From the NCBI RefSeq assembly GCF_011305535.1, contig NZ_CP049905.1, positions 5,020,001 to 5,084,000 of the forward strand: a DNA stretch of 64,000 nt. Direction: 5' to 3'. Positions 24,977 through 34,638 of the stretch are shown here, in pieces. Each line of letters begins with the position of its first letter. Within the stretch, counting starts at the first letter, position 1. Under the pieces are notes generated by a model that had not been told where the DNA came from, searched no databases, and saw only the letters and a program-made list of their open reading frames with translations. The position numbers were made by a program, and so were the translations under genes. This stretch comes from Diaphorobacter sp. HDW4B. Lineage in GTDB: Bacteria; Pseudomonadota; Gammaproteobacteria; Burkholderiales; Burkholderiaceae_C.

Positions 24977-25828
24977 ATGGTTCACGTCAGTCATCTGGCC
25001 ATCCTCATTTTTTGCATGCTTGCATGGTTGCTGCAGTTCGTGCTGAGGCTGATCTGGCTTTCTCAGAACGTATCGGGAGACAGCGTCTGGCCGTGGATGC
25101 TGAGGCTGTCCTTCATGTTGGATCTTCTGGTCGGGGGGGCCTTGGTGCTGCTGCTGGTTCGCGCGCTCTACTGGCATCCGCGCAGCAAGGCGCAAGTGGC
25201 GGCGGCTGTGCGCAAGGAGCGCCAACGCATTGCGCGCGAGCTGCATGACCAGGTGGGCTCGCAACTCGTCAATGCGATGATGTTGTTCGACTCGAAAGAA
25301 GACAAGACGCATCCGGTCGTGCAGACACTGGAGCAGTGCATGCTGGATCTGCGTCTGCTCGTCGATGTGATGGGCGATCAAAAGGGCAATCTTGCCGAAA
25401 AGCTGGGCACGCTGCGCCACCGCTTGCAGCCAGTGCTCGACAAGCGCGGCATTCAACTCTACTGGGTGGTGAACGCAGAACCCGCCGACCAACTGCCCAC
25501 GGGCATGCGTGCACGCGAGCTGTGCCGTCTGGTGCAGGAGGCCATCAGCAATGTGCTGCAGCATTCCAAGGCATCGCAGTTGATGGTCGAGTTGCGTCCT
25601 TTCGTCGAGGGAAGCGATGGCGACTGGCTGCTGCGCGTGGTGGACAACGGGGTGGGCCTGCAGCAGAGCGCGCGCGATGGCTATGTCGGTCGCGGTCTGG
25701 CGCACATGAAGCGGCGCGCGGCCAAGGCGGGGGGCACGCTGAGCATTGTCTCCGAAGGAACTTCGGGCACGCAGATCATCGTGGTGGTCAGCAGCAAAGA
25801 CTTCGTGCCGACGGTGTCGACTGCCTGA
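24977..25828 (+). CDS. NarL-type sensor histidine kinase (HisKA_3), membrane-anchored
   Basis: A 283-residue kinase with two N-terminal membrane helices (about residues 4-24 and 42-65) and almost no periplasmic loop. Its H-box is RQRIARELHDQVGSQLVNAM. The HATPase has N-box QEAISNVLQHSKA and G-boxes VVDNGVGL and GRGLAHMKRRA. The ATG at 24977 follows AAAGG at a good distance; a GTG 18 bp upstream is the alternative. With no extracytoplasmic sensor domain it may sense a membrane or cytoplasmic signal. It probably phosphorylates the response regulator encoded 60 bp upstream. HisKA_3 kinases normally pair with NarL/LuxR-type regulators. Confidence 0.88.
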   Translation: MVHVSHLAILIFCMLAWLLQFVLRLIWLSQNVSGDSVWPWMLRLSFMLDLLVGGALVLLLVRALYWHPRSKAQVAAAVRKERQRIARELHDQVGSQLVNAMMLFDSKEDKTHPVVQTLEQCMLDLRLLVDVMGDQKGNLAEKLGTLRHRLQPVLDKRGIQLYWVVNAEPADQLPTGMRARELCRLVQEAISNVLQHSKASQLMVELRPFVEGSDGDWLLRVVDNGVGLQQSARDGYVGRGLAHMKRRAAKAGGTLSIVSEGTSGTQIIVVVSSKDFVPTVSTA

Positions 25829-26006
25829 CGGCTGCTCTTTGGCTGTCATTCGCCGCCATGCGATGAATGATCAAGAACGCCGCCAGCCACAGTCAATGCG
25901 CTGAGACGGGCTGAATCTATGCTTCTTTCACGCGTCAACCGTGCACACGGTCCATGACGTGCATGAAGCACCAAGTGCAGCACTACACCGTCTCAGGAGA
26001 CTTTCC

Positions 26007-27076
26007 ATGGATTCCGCCATCGCCCCCCATCTGCGGTGCCCACGCACCCGCACGCGCCGCATCGAAGAAGATTACCAACCGCCGTTTCCCGCTTGGTCGG
26101 CACGCGGCGACGCGAGTCGGACGCGCATGGTGGTGGGCATGTTCGGCGTGCAGTCCAAGGGCGTCCAGCAGCGCGAAACGGCCCTTGCAGCGCTGCGCAG
26201 AATGCAGACGCAGATGCGCTTTCCCGATGGTTCACTGCATCACGATGTGGCGCACGCGCTGGATGCCGATGGCTTCGACAACCATGTGCTGATCGCCTAT
26301 TGGTCCGACCCGGTGGCGTTCATGCGTTGGCAGAATTCCGACGTGGTGCGCATCTGGTGGGAGTCCGAGGCACGCGAGAACGAGGGTCTGGGCTACTTTC
26401 GCGAAATTCTTTGCCCGGGAATGACCCATTTCGAGACGCTGTTCAGCACAACTGGCCCACTGGAAGGGGCTGCTGTGACCATGGGGCAACTCAGCGACGA
26501 GGTGCAGGAGCATGGTTACTGGGGGTCGATGCGTGACCGCATCCCCCACTCGCAGCATGACGCGCTGCTGCCTGCGGGCTTTCGCACCATCGTCGCGCCG
26601 ACGACAGCATCGGGGCGGCGGGTGCGCGTGACGGGCATTCGAATATGGCATGGATACGTTCAGGACAGGATTGGGGAGAGACGCAGGGGAAGGAGCGCTT
26701 GTTGTATCTGGAGGAAATGGAGCCCATTTTGCGCGAGGGCATGGGCTTTCTGAGCGAGCAGGGCGTGGGCATCGGCTGCTACAGCAACCGCTACATGCAC
26801 CACATCAGCAGTCAGGGAGAAGTGCAGGAGAAGTCGTTTGGCCTGAGCTTCTGGCGCTCATTGGCCGACATGGAGCGCTGGGCGGAATCGCACCCGACGC
26901 ATGTGTCCATCTTTGGTGGATTCATGCGCTATGTGCAGACACTCAACTTCGATTTGAAACTGAAGCTCTATCACGAAGTGGCCGTGCTGGCTCCCGATGA
27001 GCAGCAGTATGAATACATCAACTGCCATCCACGCACCGGCCTCATGGCGGGGCTTATGGTCTGCCAGGCTTCGTGA
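26007..27076 (+). pseudogene. oxd: Phenylacetaldoxime dehydratase family gene (oxd), frameshifted
   Basis: A haem-containing aldoxime dehydratase, turning aldoximes into nitriles. Recognisable family stretches are MDSAIAPHLRCPRTRTRR, DYQPPFPAW, GFDNHVLIAYW, GYFREILCPG, EEHGYWG-like QEHGYWGSMRDRIPHSQHD, then RSGQDWGET, CYSNRYMHHI, RWAESHPTH (haem-ligand His region), LYHEVAV and YEYINCHPRTG. The reading frame shifts by one base at about 26632-26636: upstream frame gives VRVTGI, downstream frame gives GHSNMAWIRSGQDW. Adding one G or C there restores a single protein of about 357 residues. All key regions are otherwise conserved, so a recent mutation or an assembly error is likely. Start at 26007 follows CAGGAGA. 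No nitrilase or nitrile hydratase gene is adjacent. Confidence 0.8.
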
Positions 27077-29408
27077 CGGCGGCGAGCAGGGCCTTGCAGT
27101 TCGCATCGTCCTGCGCCGCCGGCACGGTGACCGGCACGAGTGCGAGCGCCACCGGCGCGGCCACGGCGGCGATGACGGCTGCGCCCGCTCGCAGGATCAG
27201 CGGGCCTTTTTCCAGACCCACGTTGGGCTCGGCAAAGCTGCCTTTCACATACAACGGCGTGCGCAGCGAGAAGAACTTCCACTTGAGCGATTCGGGCTTG
27301 ATGTTCAGGTCCAGCGTCTCGTTCTTCAAGTTGATGCTGCCCGTGGCTTCGATGATGGCTTCTTCGGTGCTGAGCTTGGCCACGCGCGTGGTGGCCAAGC
27401 CATCGCGCACGGCGAAGTCCGCAACCGCGCAGCGCAGCTGAACTTCCTTTTGCGCGCCGAAGAGTTTGGTGACGATGACGCTGCCCAGATTGAGCGCCGC
27501 CAGATCAAGCATTTCCTTGCTGAGCATGCCATCGCGCACGAACAGCTTGACCTCGCCAGTGCTGCCGCCCAGCATGCTCGCCACCGAATTGCCTTGCGTG
27601 ACCAGCGAGAAAGCACCGTCGAGTTGGCCGAAGCTCTTTTTCATCAGCTCCACTTTGGGGAACAGCGCGCCCAGTTGCAGATCGTTGGCCGAGCCGTTCA
27701 ATCGCACCTTGAGGGACTTGTTGCGGCTGTCCAGAACGAGGTCCGCGTTGATCTTGCCCTTGGCCACGCCAAAGCGCAGCGGCGACAGGCTCAGTTGCGC
27801 ATCCTTGAGCACAGCGCGCGTGCTGAGGTTCTCGATCGGCAGATTGGCAGGGCGCACGATCTTCTCGCCAGTGAATGCGATGTCCAGATCCATGGCATTC
27901 CAGCGCCCGGTGTCGAAGGGCGTGTCGGGCAGCACGCGGCCCTTGCGGCGCAAGGCGACCTCCTGCGTGGACGAGTTGCCGACCAGCGGGCCCAGATCGA
28001 CCAGCCGCAGCTTCTTGGACAGCATGCGGCCTTCGAGGCGAGGGCGCGGCTGGGCGGAGGTGTAGGTCAAGCTGCCATGCAAGTCGCTTGCGCCGACGAC
28101 GCCATCGAAGTCCCGGTATTCCCAGATCGCTTTACCGGGGCCGAGATCGCCGAGCAGGCGTCCCCGTGTCTTGAAAGCGGGCGTGCTCGGCAACACCAGA
28201 CCCGTGAGCGGATAAAGATCCGCCATGCTTGCGCCGCGCAGCGACACCTGCATGTCCAGCCCCGAAAGCTCGCGCGGATTGGCCAGAATGCCTTCGGCCT
28301 CGGCGCGCAACGAGCCCGCTTGCAGCTTGAGGTGAATCGGGTAGTCAAGCGATGTCTTGCGCAGCGAAAGAATCGGTCCGGCAAGCCCTTCGCCTTCGAT
28401 GCGGGCCTTGCCGTAGCGGCCTTGCAGTGTCATATGAACGCCGTACTGAGGGCGGCTTTCGTCCTTCGCGTCCTGCTCGTTCTCATCGTCTCCCTCTGGC
28501 TCGAACGTGTCGATGTAGGCACGAACCGCCAGATCCTTGGCACCATCGGCATAGCCAAGCCAACCGCCGCGCACGATGAGCTGGCCCAGACTCAGACTCC
28601 ACGGTTCACTGGCTGGCTGACTGGACTGCTTGAACTCCCAATTGGTCTCGCCTTGTTGGTTGCGCGCCAGTGCGATGTCCGGTGCAGTCAGCACGATGGT
28701 GTCGAGCGCAATCGTTCGCTGGAGCAGCGGCAGCAGACGCAATGTGGCGGTGGCGCGCGCGATGGTCAGCATGGTGGAAGGCGTGCGCGGCGGCGCTTCG
28801 ACGTCGAGCGCCGCGCGTTCGCGTTGCATCAAACGGCGGGCGTCTTCGGCATCGGCCTGCTCGCTGGGGGCGTTGTCGACAGCGCCCGCCAAGAGATTGC
28901 TGACCAGATGGGGCGAGGGCGCTGACGTGGATGCGACAGATGCAGCGGCAGCGGCGGATGCCGGCCGGGCGGCAGAGGCCGCAAGCGCCGAGGGTTTGCC
29001 GGAAGGCCGTGTCTTGGCCGGGAGCGCGGGCAAATCGGCCTGGCCGCGCGCGGGTTCGTCCTCCACCAGAAATCCTTCTGGATTGCCCAGAAGAATGTTC
29101 TGTGCCTGCACCGTGACGCCGGGAATCCAGCGCCTGAAGCCCTGTTCGAGCGGCTGCGGCCAGTGCCAGTCCGCCGACAGATCGCCTTCGATCCTGAACT
29201 CTCTCCCCGTGCTTTTGCTCACCTGCTGCGCGACCCAGGGACGCGCGCTGTTCCAGTCCCAGTGGGTGATCACGACCATTGCCAGCAGCATCAGCAGCAC
29301 ACAACCCACAAGCAAGCCCACCAACCAACGCAAGGCACTGAAGCCGCGCTGTGAAAGCCGTGACCTGTTGCCGGTCGCGGCGTTGAAATGGATGCTCGTT
29401 TTTGCCAT
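27054..29408 (-). CDS. AsmA family protein
   Basis: A 784-residue envelope protein of the AsmA family. There is one N-terminal membrane helix (WLVGLLVGCVLLMLLAMVVI) and a long periplasmic part with the AsmA start signature (TGREFRIEGDLSADW, VTVQAQNILLGNP). The C-terminal AsmA_2 region includes LDAFLL-like AVADFAVRDGLATTR, NLKNETLDLNIKPESLKWKF and YVKGSFAEPNVGL. AsmA-like proteins are thought to bridge the periplasm and move phospholipids. An Ala/Ser-rich insert near residues 140-170 looks disordered. The ATG at 29408 was chosen over an in-frame TTG nine bases upstream. Its 3' end overlaps the oxd 3' end by 23 bp on the opposite strand. Confidence 0.88.
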   Translation of the reverse strand: MAKTSIHFNAATGNRSRLSQRGFSALRWLVGLLVGCVLLMLLAMVVITHWDWNSARPWVAQQVSKSTGREFRIEGDLSADWHWPQPLEQGFRRWIPGVTVQAQNILLGNPEGFLVEDEPARGQADLPALPAKTRPSGKPSALAASAARPASAAAAASVASTSAPSPHLVSNLLAGAVDNAPSEQADAEDARRLMQRERAALDVEAPPRTPSTMLTIARATATLRLLPLLQRTIALDTIVLTAPDIALARNQQGETNWEFKQSSQPASEPWSLSLGQLIVRGGWLGYADGAKDLAVRAYIDTFEPEGDDENEQDAKDESRPQYGVHMTLQGRYGKARIEGEGLAGPILSLRKTSLDYPIHLKLQAGSLRAEAEGILANPRELSGLDMQVSLRGASMADLYPLTGLVLPSTPAFKTRGRLLGDLGPGKAIWEYRDFDGVVGASDLHGSLTYTSAQPRPRLEGRMLSKKLRLVDLGPLVGNSSTQEVALRRKGRVLPDTPFDTGRWNAMDLDIAFTGEKIVRPANLPIENLSTRAVLKDAQLSLSPLRFGVAKGKINADLVLDSRNKSLKVRLNGSANDLQLGALFPKVELMKKSFGQLDGAFSLVTQGNSVASMLGGSTGEVKLFVRDGMLSKEMLDLAALNLGSVIVTKLFGAQKEVQLRCAVADFAVRDGLATTRVAKLSTEEAIIEATGSINLKNETLDLNIKPESLKWKFFSLRTPLYVKGSFAEPNVGLEKGPLILRAGAAVIAAVAAPVALALVPVTVPAAQDDANCKALLAAVTKPGRP

Positions 29409-29707
29409 GGAGGTCAATTGGTGATTGTCGTGAGTGAAGTGGTTGCAGTCGGTGGGCCGAGCGAAATCCTATGCGCTGAACCAGCCGGGTCATAGCCAAG
29501 GCGTAACGAAGCTGTCAATGAGAACTGCTCAGAATTTGTTGCACTTAACTGAAACATCCTTGATGTAACTGCCTTCTCAGAGGCGGTTTTTACAAATTCA
29601 GGGACTGTTGGATTCCGCACGAACCCAACAAAGATTTCAGGATGAAAGCGGTTTTTACGTAACTGTCACAAGTTTGTTTGATTAATAATGTCTATTAATC
29701 TCTCATA
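29409..29707. other. Non-coding gap, AT-rich at its right end
   Basis: About 300 bp between the divergent AsmA and small unknown genes. No open frame with coding character, hairpin terminator or RNA gene is recognised. The last 60 bp are AT-rich (ATTAATAATGTCTATTAATC) and probably hold the promoter of the following gene. Confidence 0.4.
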
Positions 29708-30109
29708 ATGGTAGCTATCATGATTCCTCTCACTAGCGAAAAGGTGCAAGGCGTCCTGGATGACGCTACGTATACCGCGACCCTGTGCATGGCTCGCGAC
29801 GGGAAGCATTTTTTCTTCAGCGCGATCTCGGTGGACGGGTCTGTGGTGAACGCCCCCAACAAGCGCTGGAACAGCCGACAGGCGGCCATGCATGCGCTGG
29901 CCGACATTGCGGCAGCCAACCGAAACCCGGAAGGTGCGGCGGCAGCCTCGCCATTTCTTGGGCTGACGGATGACTTGCTGTTTCTTACTGAAGACCCGCT
30001 GATCGGCGACACCGAGCCGGAGCCGGAGACAGTCGCGCCCGAGCCCTTGGCCGAAATGGGCACGTCAAGAAAGACAAGGTCTCGCAGGAAAGTGCCTCCA
30101 ACGCATTGA
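29708..30109 (+). CDS. Hypothetical protein, 133 residues
   Basis: A soluble small protein with no family I recognise. The N-terminal two thirds (VLDDATYTATLCMARDGKHF, NAPNKRWNSRQAAMHALADI) look folded, alternating strands and a helix. The C-terminus is acidic and proline-rich (DTEPEPETVAPEPLAEM), then strongly basic (SRKTRSRRKVPPTH). An alternative start is the ATG at 29720. It precedes the pseudouridine synthase gene by 59 bp, separated by a strong hairpin. Confidence 0.6.
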   Translation: MVAIMIPLTSEKVQGVLDDATYTATLCMARDGKHFFFSAISVDGSVVNAPNKRWNSRQAAMHALADIAAANRNPEGAAAASPFLGLTDDLLFLTEDPLIGDTEPEPETVAPEPLAEMGTSRKTRSRRKVPPTH

Positions 30110-30117
30110 CGGCGGCG

Positions 30118-30160
30118 CTTGGGAGCGTTCCTCGGTACGCTCCCAAGGCGGCTCTACAAT
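30118..30160 (+). promoter_or_regulatory. Strong hairpin plus TACAAT box before the pseudouridine synthase gene
   Basis: Perfect 11-bp arms CTTGGGAGCGT (30118-30128) and ACGCTCCCAAG (30137-30147) are followed by TACAAT (30155-30160), eight bases before the ATG at 30169. The hairpin may end transcription of the preceding gene or act on the promoter; there is no T-run. The start would be nearly leaderless. Confidence 0.45.
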
Positions 30161-30168
30161 CGCCGCCC

Positions 30169-31110
30169 ATGCACAACTCCCACGACCCGCGCGTGCTGCC
30201 CATGCGCGACGGAATCAATCCCAGCTGCGTGGTGTTGCCCACGGTGGGCGAGGGCAACCTGATCGACTTCTTTGCCACCCGCCTTCCCGCCGTGTCGCGG
30301 GGTGACTGGCTGCGGCGCATGCAGATGGGCGAAGTCATCGATGAATTCGGCCAACCCGCCACGCCCGAGCGTGCGTTCGTGCCCGGTGTGCGCTTTTATT
30401 ACTACCGCGCACTGGATCAGGAAGCCGAGATTCCGTTCGCCGCGCACATCCTCTTCCAGGACGAGCACCTGCTCGTCGCCGACAAGCCGCACTTTCTGCC
30501 CGTGGTGCCGAGTGGCCATTTTCTGCAGCACACGCTGCTCGTGCGATTGAAGCGTGAGACGGGGCTGCAGGATCTGTCTCCGGTGCACCGCATCGACCGC
30601 GACACCGCTGGCATCGTGCTCTTCTCGATACAGCGGCAGACACGCGGCGCATACCAAGCACTGTTTCGTGACCGCAGCGTGAAGAAAGAGTACGAGGCCG
30701 TAGCGCGTTTTCGCCCTGATGTGACATTTCCGCGCGAGCACCAGAGCCGCGTGCAGGAATGTCCGGAGCAGTTCTTTCGCATGCAGGAAGTGCCCGGCGA
30801 GCCCAACAGCCAGACGCACATGGACATCATCGAGCAGCAGGGCGACTTCGCGCGCTATCTGCTCAAGCCAGTGACCGGCAAGCGCCACCAGTTGCGCGTG
30901 CACATGGATTCACTCGGCCTGCCGCTGATGGGCGATGCTTTCTATCCGGTGGTGAACGATCCGCCAGAAGGTGACTGGTCCCATCCGCTGCAACTGCTTG
31001 CACGCCGGATCGAGTTCACCGATCCGGTGACGGGCGAGCTGCGCCGGTTTGAAAGCCAGCGCAGCTTGCGCGCGCTGAGTGAGTTTGCGGATCATCCGCC
31101 AGCCAACTGA
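30169..31110 (+). CDS. RluA-family pseudouridine synthase
   Basis: A 313-residue RNA pseudouridine synthase of the RluA/RluC class. The catalytic motif VHRIDRDTAGIVLFS carries the conserved Asp. Other signatures are DEHLLVADKPHFLPVVPSG and the C-terminal KRHQLRVHMDSLGLPLMGD. An atypical N-terminal region includes the S4-less stretch WLRRMQMGEVIDEFGQP. The RNA target (23S or tRNA) is not deducible. The ATG at 30169 fits the promoter spacing; a TTG at 30106 would overlap the preceding gene, and MRDG at 30202 is also possible. Confidence 0.88.
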   Translation: MHNSHDPRVLPMRDGINPSCVVLPTVGEGNLIDFFATRLPAVSRGDWLRRMQMGEVIDEFGQPATPERAFVPGVRFYYYRALDQEAEIPFAAHILFQDEHLLVADKPHFLPVVPSGHFLQHTLLVRLKRETGLQDLSPVHRIDRDTAGIVLFSIQRQTRGAYQALFRDRSVKKEYEAVARFRPDVTFPREHQSRVQECPEQFFRMQEVPGEPNSQTHMDIIEQQGDFARYLLKPVTGKRHQLRVHMDSLGLPLMGDAFYPVVNDPPEGDWSHPLQLLARRIEFTDPVTGELRRFESQRSLRALSEFADHPPAN

Positions 31111-31134
31111 ATCAAAAAAACGAGGGAGAGACAA

Positions 31135-31830
31135 ATGACAGATGCCCAATGGAGTCGGGAGCAACTGCGTCGCGACGGGTATGTCGTGCTGCGACAGGCC
31201 ATTCCTGCAGATTGGCTCGATGGATTGCGCACCGCATTCGACGCGAATGTGGTGCCATCCAACCAGTGGCCCGTGCCGCGCGATGCGACCTGGCGCTTTT
31301 CCATGCTGGATCTGGATGCCAAGGTTCAGGCGGTGTGTCGCTTGCCGACCCTGCTGGCGGCGGTGGGTGAATTGATTGGGGAGAACTTTTTCCTCTCGCA
31401 GGTCGAAGGGCGCGAACCGCTTGCGGGACACGGTCACCAGACGTTGCATCGGGACATGAACTTGCGCAGGCCCGGTGACACGGTGCATGCCATGGCGTTT
31501 TTCGATGACTACGGTCCGTACAACGGTGCTACCCGCTTGGTGCCAGGGACTCACCGCCCCACGCCGGATGAGCCGCCATATGACTTTCTGGACGAATCCC
31601 GGTCGCAGCAGTTGGAGGGAAAGGCGGGCGATCTGCTGGTGTTCGACTCCGACCTTGTGCATGCAGGCAGCCTGAATCCCACGGGCGGTCGCCGTCGATC
31701 ACTGCTGTTTTGCTACTTCGCAGAAGTGCTCCATGCCGCGCACATGGAGACCGCGCACCTCAGGAACGTCCGGATGAAGACGACGGACCGTTTCACCAAA
31801 GAAGGATCGACTGTTCTCAAAGTCGCTTGA
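31135..31830 (+). CDS. Phytanoyl-CoA dioxygenase (PhyH) family protein
   Basis: A 231-residue Fe(II)/2-oxoglutarate dioxygenase of the PhyH fold. The iron ligands are seen in TLHRDMN (His-x-Asp) and, further on, VHAGS (distal His); the following GGRRRSLLF supplies the oxoglutarate-binding Arg. The ribosome binding site is strong (GAGGGAGAG). It lies 24 bp after the pseudouridine synthase gene and 176 bp before the collagen-like locus on the same strand. PhyH enzymes hydroxylate small molecules, lipids or peptides. A link to the downstream surface-protein locus is possible but unproven. Confidence 0.85.
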   Translation: MTDAQWSREQLRRDGYVVLRQAIPADWLDGLRTAFDANVVPSNQWPVPRDATWRFSMLDLDAKVQAVCRLPTLLAAVGELIGENFFLSQVEGREPLAGHGHQTLHRDMNLRRPGDTVHAMAFFDDYGPYNGATRLVPGTHRPTPDEPPYDFLDESRSQQLEGKAGDLLVFDSDLVHAGSLNPTGGRRRSLLFCYFAEVLHAAHMETAHLRNVRMKTTDRFTKEGSTVLKVA

Positions 31831-32006
31831 ACTCCATTTCCCGCAAGATTTCTTGATGAGAGACATGCAAAGTCATGAGTAAAAACCCTTGCATGACGTG
31901 AAATATTGTGTGCAGATTACCCTGTTTAGGGGACATACAAACGAAAAATTGATGTGTATTATTGCGCTCATCACATGTTGAAACATTGTCAACCACGGTT
32001 CCATTC

Positions 32007-32719
32007 ATGAGCGCATGTCTACGAAATTCGGTTGCAGCACTGCTCGCTGGCGGGCTGATGCAGGTGGCCTCTGCCCAGTGGGTTGTGTCATCCGGTGCCG
32101 CCTTTGACCTTGCTGGCGGCGCTGCCGATCTGGCTTGCTTGCCGGTGGACATCTCGGGCACATACAGCTTGAGCGGGGGCAGTGCGGCCAATGCCGGTCC
32201 ATTGACCATCGCCGCTGGTGGAGTGCTCAATGCGCAGGGGCAGATGCTGCTGGGCGCGGACTTCAACAATCTGGGAACGCTGAATGCCGCCAACGGGGCT
32301 GTGACTTTGAATGGCGCTTGCGTGGCGGCAGGCGCAAGCATCTCGGTCGGCGGCACGGCGGTTTTCAATGACCTCACGATTTCTTCAACCAGCGGACAGA
32401 CGTTCTCTTTCCAGCCCGGTACAAGCATTACCGTCAATGGCAATCTGACAGTTTCGGGTACCCCGGGCGCACCCGTCGCGCTGGTCAGTGCCTCGGGTGT
32501 GCCGATCACCATTCTTCTCGGGCCTGGAGCCCGTGTGACGCAGTCCAACGTCACACTCACCAACATCATCATCGGCGCGACGGTGACGCCGCCCGCTTCG
32601 ACCACACCCGTGCCGGTACTCGACAATCTGCTGGTATCGATCTTGAGCCTGATGGTGTTCGTGCTTTCTTTCGGCGCTCTTCGTGGTCGCCGCAGTTCCA
32701 ACCTCCAACGCAAACAGCC

Positions 32720-32723
<4 letters not shown>
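32007..32723 (+). CDS. Secreted beta-rich protein with IPTL-CTERM-like sorting tail
   Basis: A 238-residue exported protein. A signal peptide (ending QVASAQ) is followed by Gly/Ala/Asn/Thr-rich short repeats such as [20 protein letters not shown] and [16 protein letters not shown], typical of a parallel beta-helix. The C-terminus [20 protein letters not shown] then [13 protein letters not shown] has the layout of IPTL/PEP-CTERM sorting tails (proline motif, membrane helix, basic end). It overlaps the collagen-like gene by ATGA (32720-32723), so the two are translationally coupled and probably act together on the cell surface. The start at 32007 was chosen because it gives the proper signal peptide. 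Confidence 0.78.
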
Positions 32724-33777
<1,054 letters not shown>

Positions 33778-33781
<4 letters not shown>

Positions 33782-34638
33782 TGCATCCAGCATCCTCCCA
33801 CGGTGAACACGGCGAAGTGCACACGCAAGGTCTGCGGGTGCAGGGCGCTCGCTCCATGCGGCTGCCGTGGCGCTTTGATGCTGCGGCCGCATTGGACGAG
33901 GCTCGTCAGTTGCCTGCAGATCTGTGGCGCACGCATTTCAACCAAGGGCGGCACGATGGCGGATGGCAGGCGTTGGCATTGACCGTCGCACCGAACGCCC
34001 CCATCGATGTCATGCCCATGGATGCGGCTCCGCAAAGCTATGTGGCAGCGGATGCGCTTGGCCAGTGCCCGGCAATCCAATCGATCTTGCGCACGATGGC
34101 CTTGCCTTTCCAATCCGTTCGCCTGATGCGCTTGCTGCCGGGCTCCGAAATCATGGAGCACACCGATGCAGGCGTGTGCGCGGCCAACGGCGAGGCCCGT
34201 CTGCATATTCCCCTTCAAACGGATGAACAGGTGTTCTTTCACATCGCCGGCGAGCGCCTGCCCATGCGTGCGGGGGAGTGCTGGTACACGGATGTGTCAT
34301 TGCCGCATCGCGTGCGCAACCGCAGCGAGCAGGCGCGGATTCATCTGGTGATGGATGCGCTGGTGGATGAGCAGTTGGCGCAGGCGTTTGTCGCAGGTGA
34401 TGGTGGTCAGCCAATGGACGCCTCGCGTGATCCTTGGACGGAGTTCCAGCGTTTTCGTGCAGCAGTGTTCGATAACACCGTGTGGGCAGAATCGTTGATG
34501 GAGTGTACTGATCTGGCAAGCCTGCAACTGCGCAGTCTGGATCTTGGCAAGACGCACGGATTCGCTTTCGAAACCTCGGATGTTGAATCCGCCATGAGGG
34601 CTGGGCGCAATGCCTGGACGCAGCAATGGGTGCTCTGA
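33778..34638 (+). CDS. Aspartyl/asparaginyl beta-hydroxylase-like dioxygenase
   Basis: A 286-residue cytoplasmic protein whose central part resembles the Asp/Asn beta-hydroxylase (Asp_Arg_Hydrox) double-stranded beta-helix: [20 protein letters not shown] (first His-x-Asp pair), [13 protein letters not shown] and [14 protein letters not shown] (distal His and Arg). This supports Fe(II)/2-oxoglutarate-dependent hydroxylation of a protein or peptide. Start at 33778 overlaps the collagen-like gene by ATGA (an ATG directly follows at 33781). The 3' end overlaps the sulfotransferase gene by 13 bp. The collagen-like stalk has no Asp or Asn in its Gly-X-Y repeats, so the target may be Pro or Thr there, or residues in the end domains or partner proteins. 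Confidence 0.82.

Noticed and set aside
26997-28925. 642-residue plus-strand open frame opposite the AsmA gene
   Set aside because: His/Arg/Gln-rich shadow of the AsmA gene in GC-rich DNA, without motifs or ribosome binding site.
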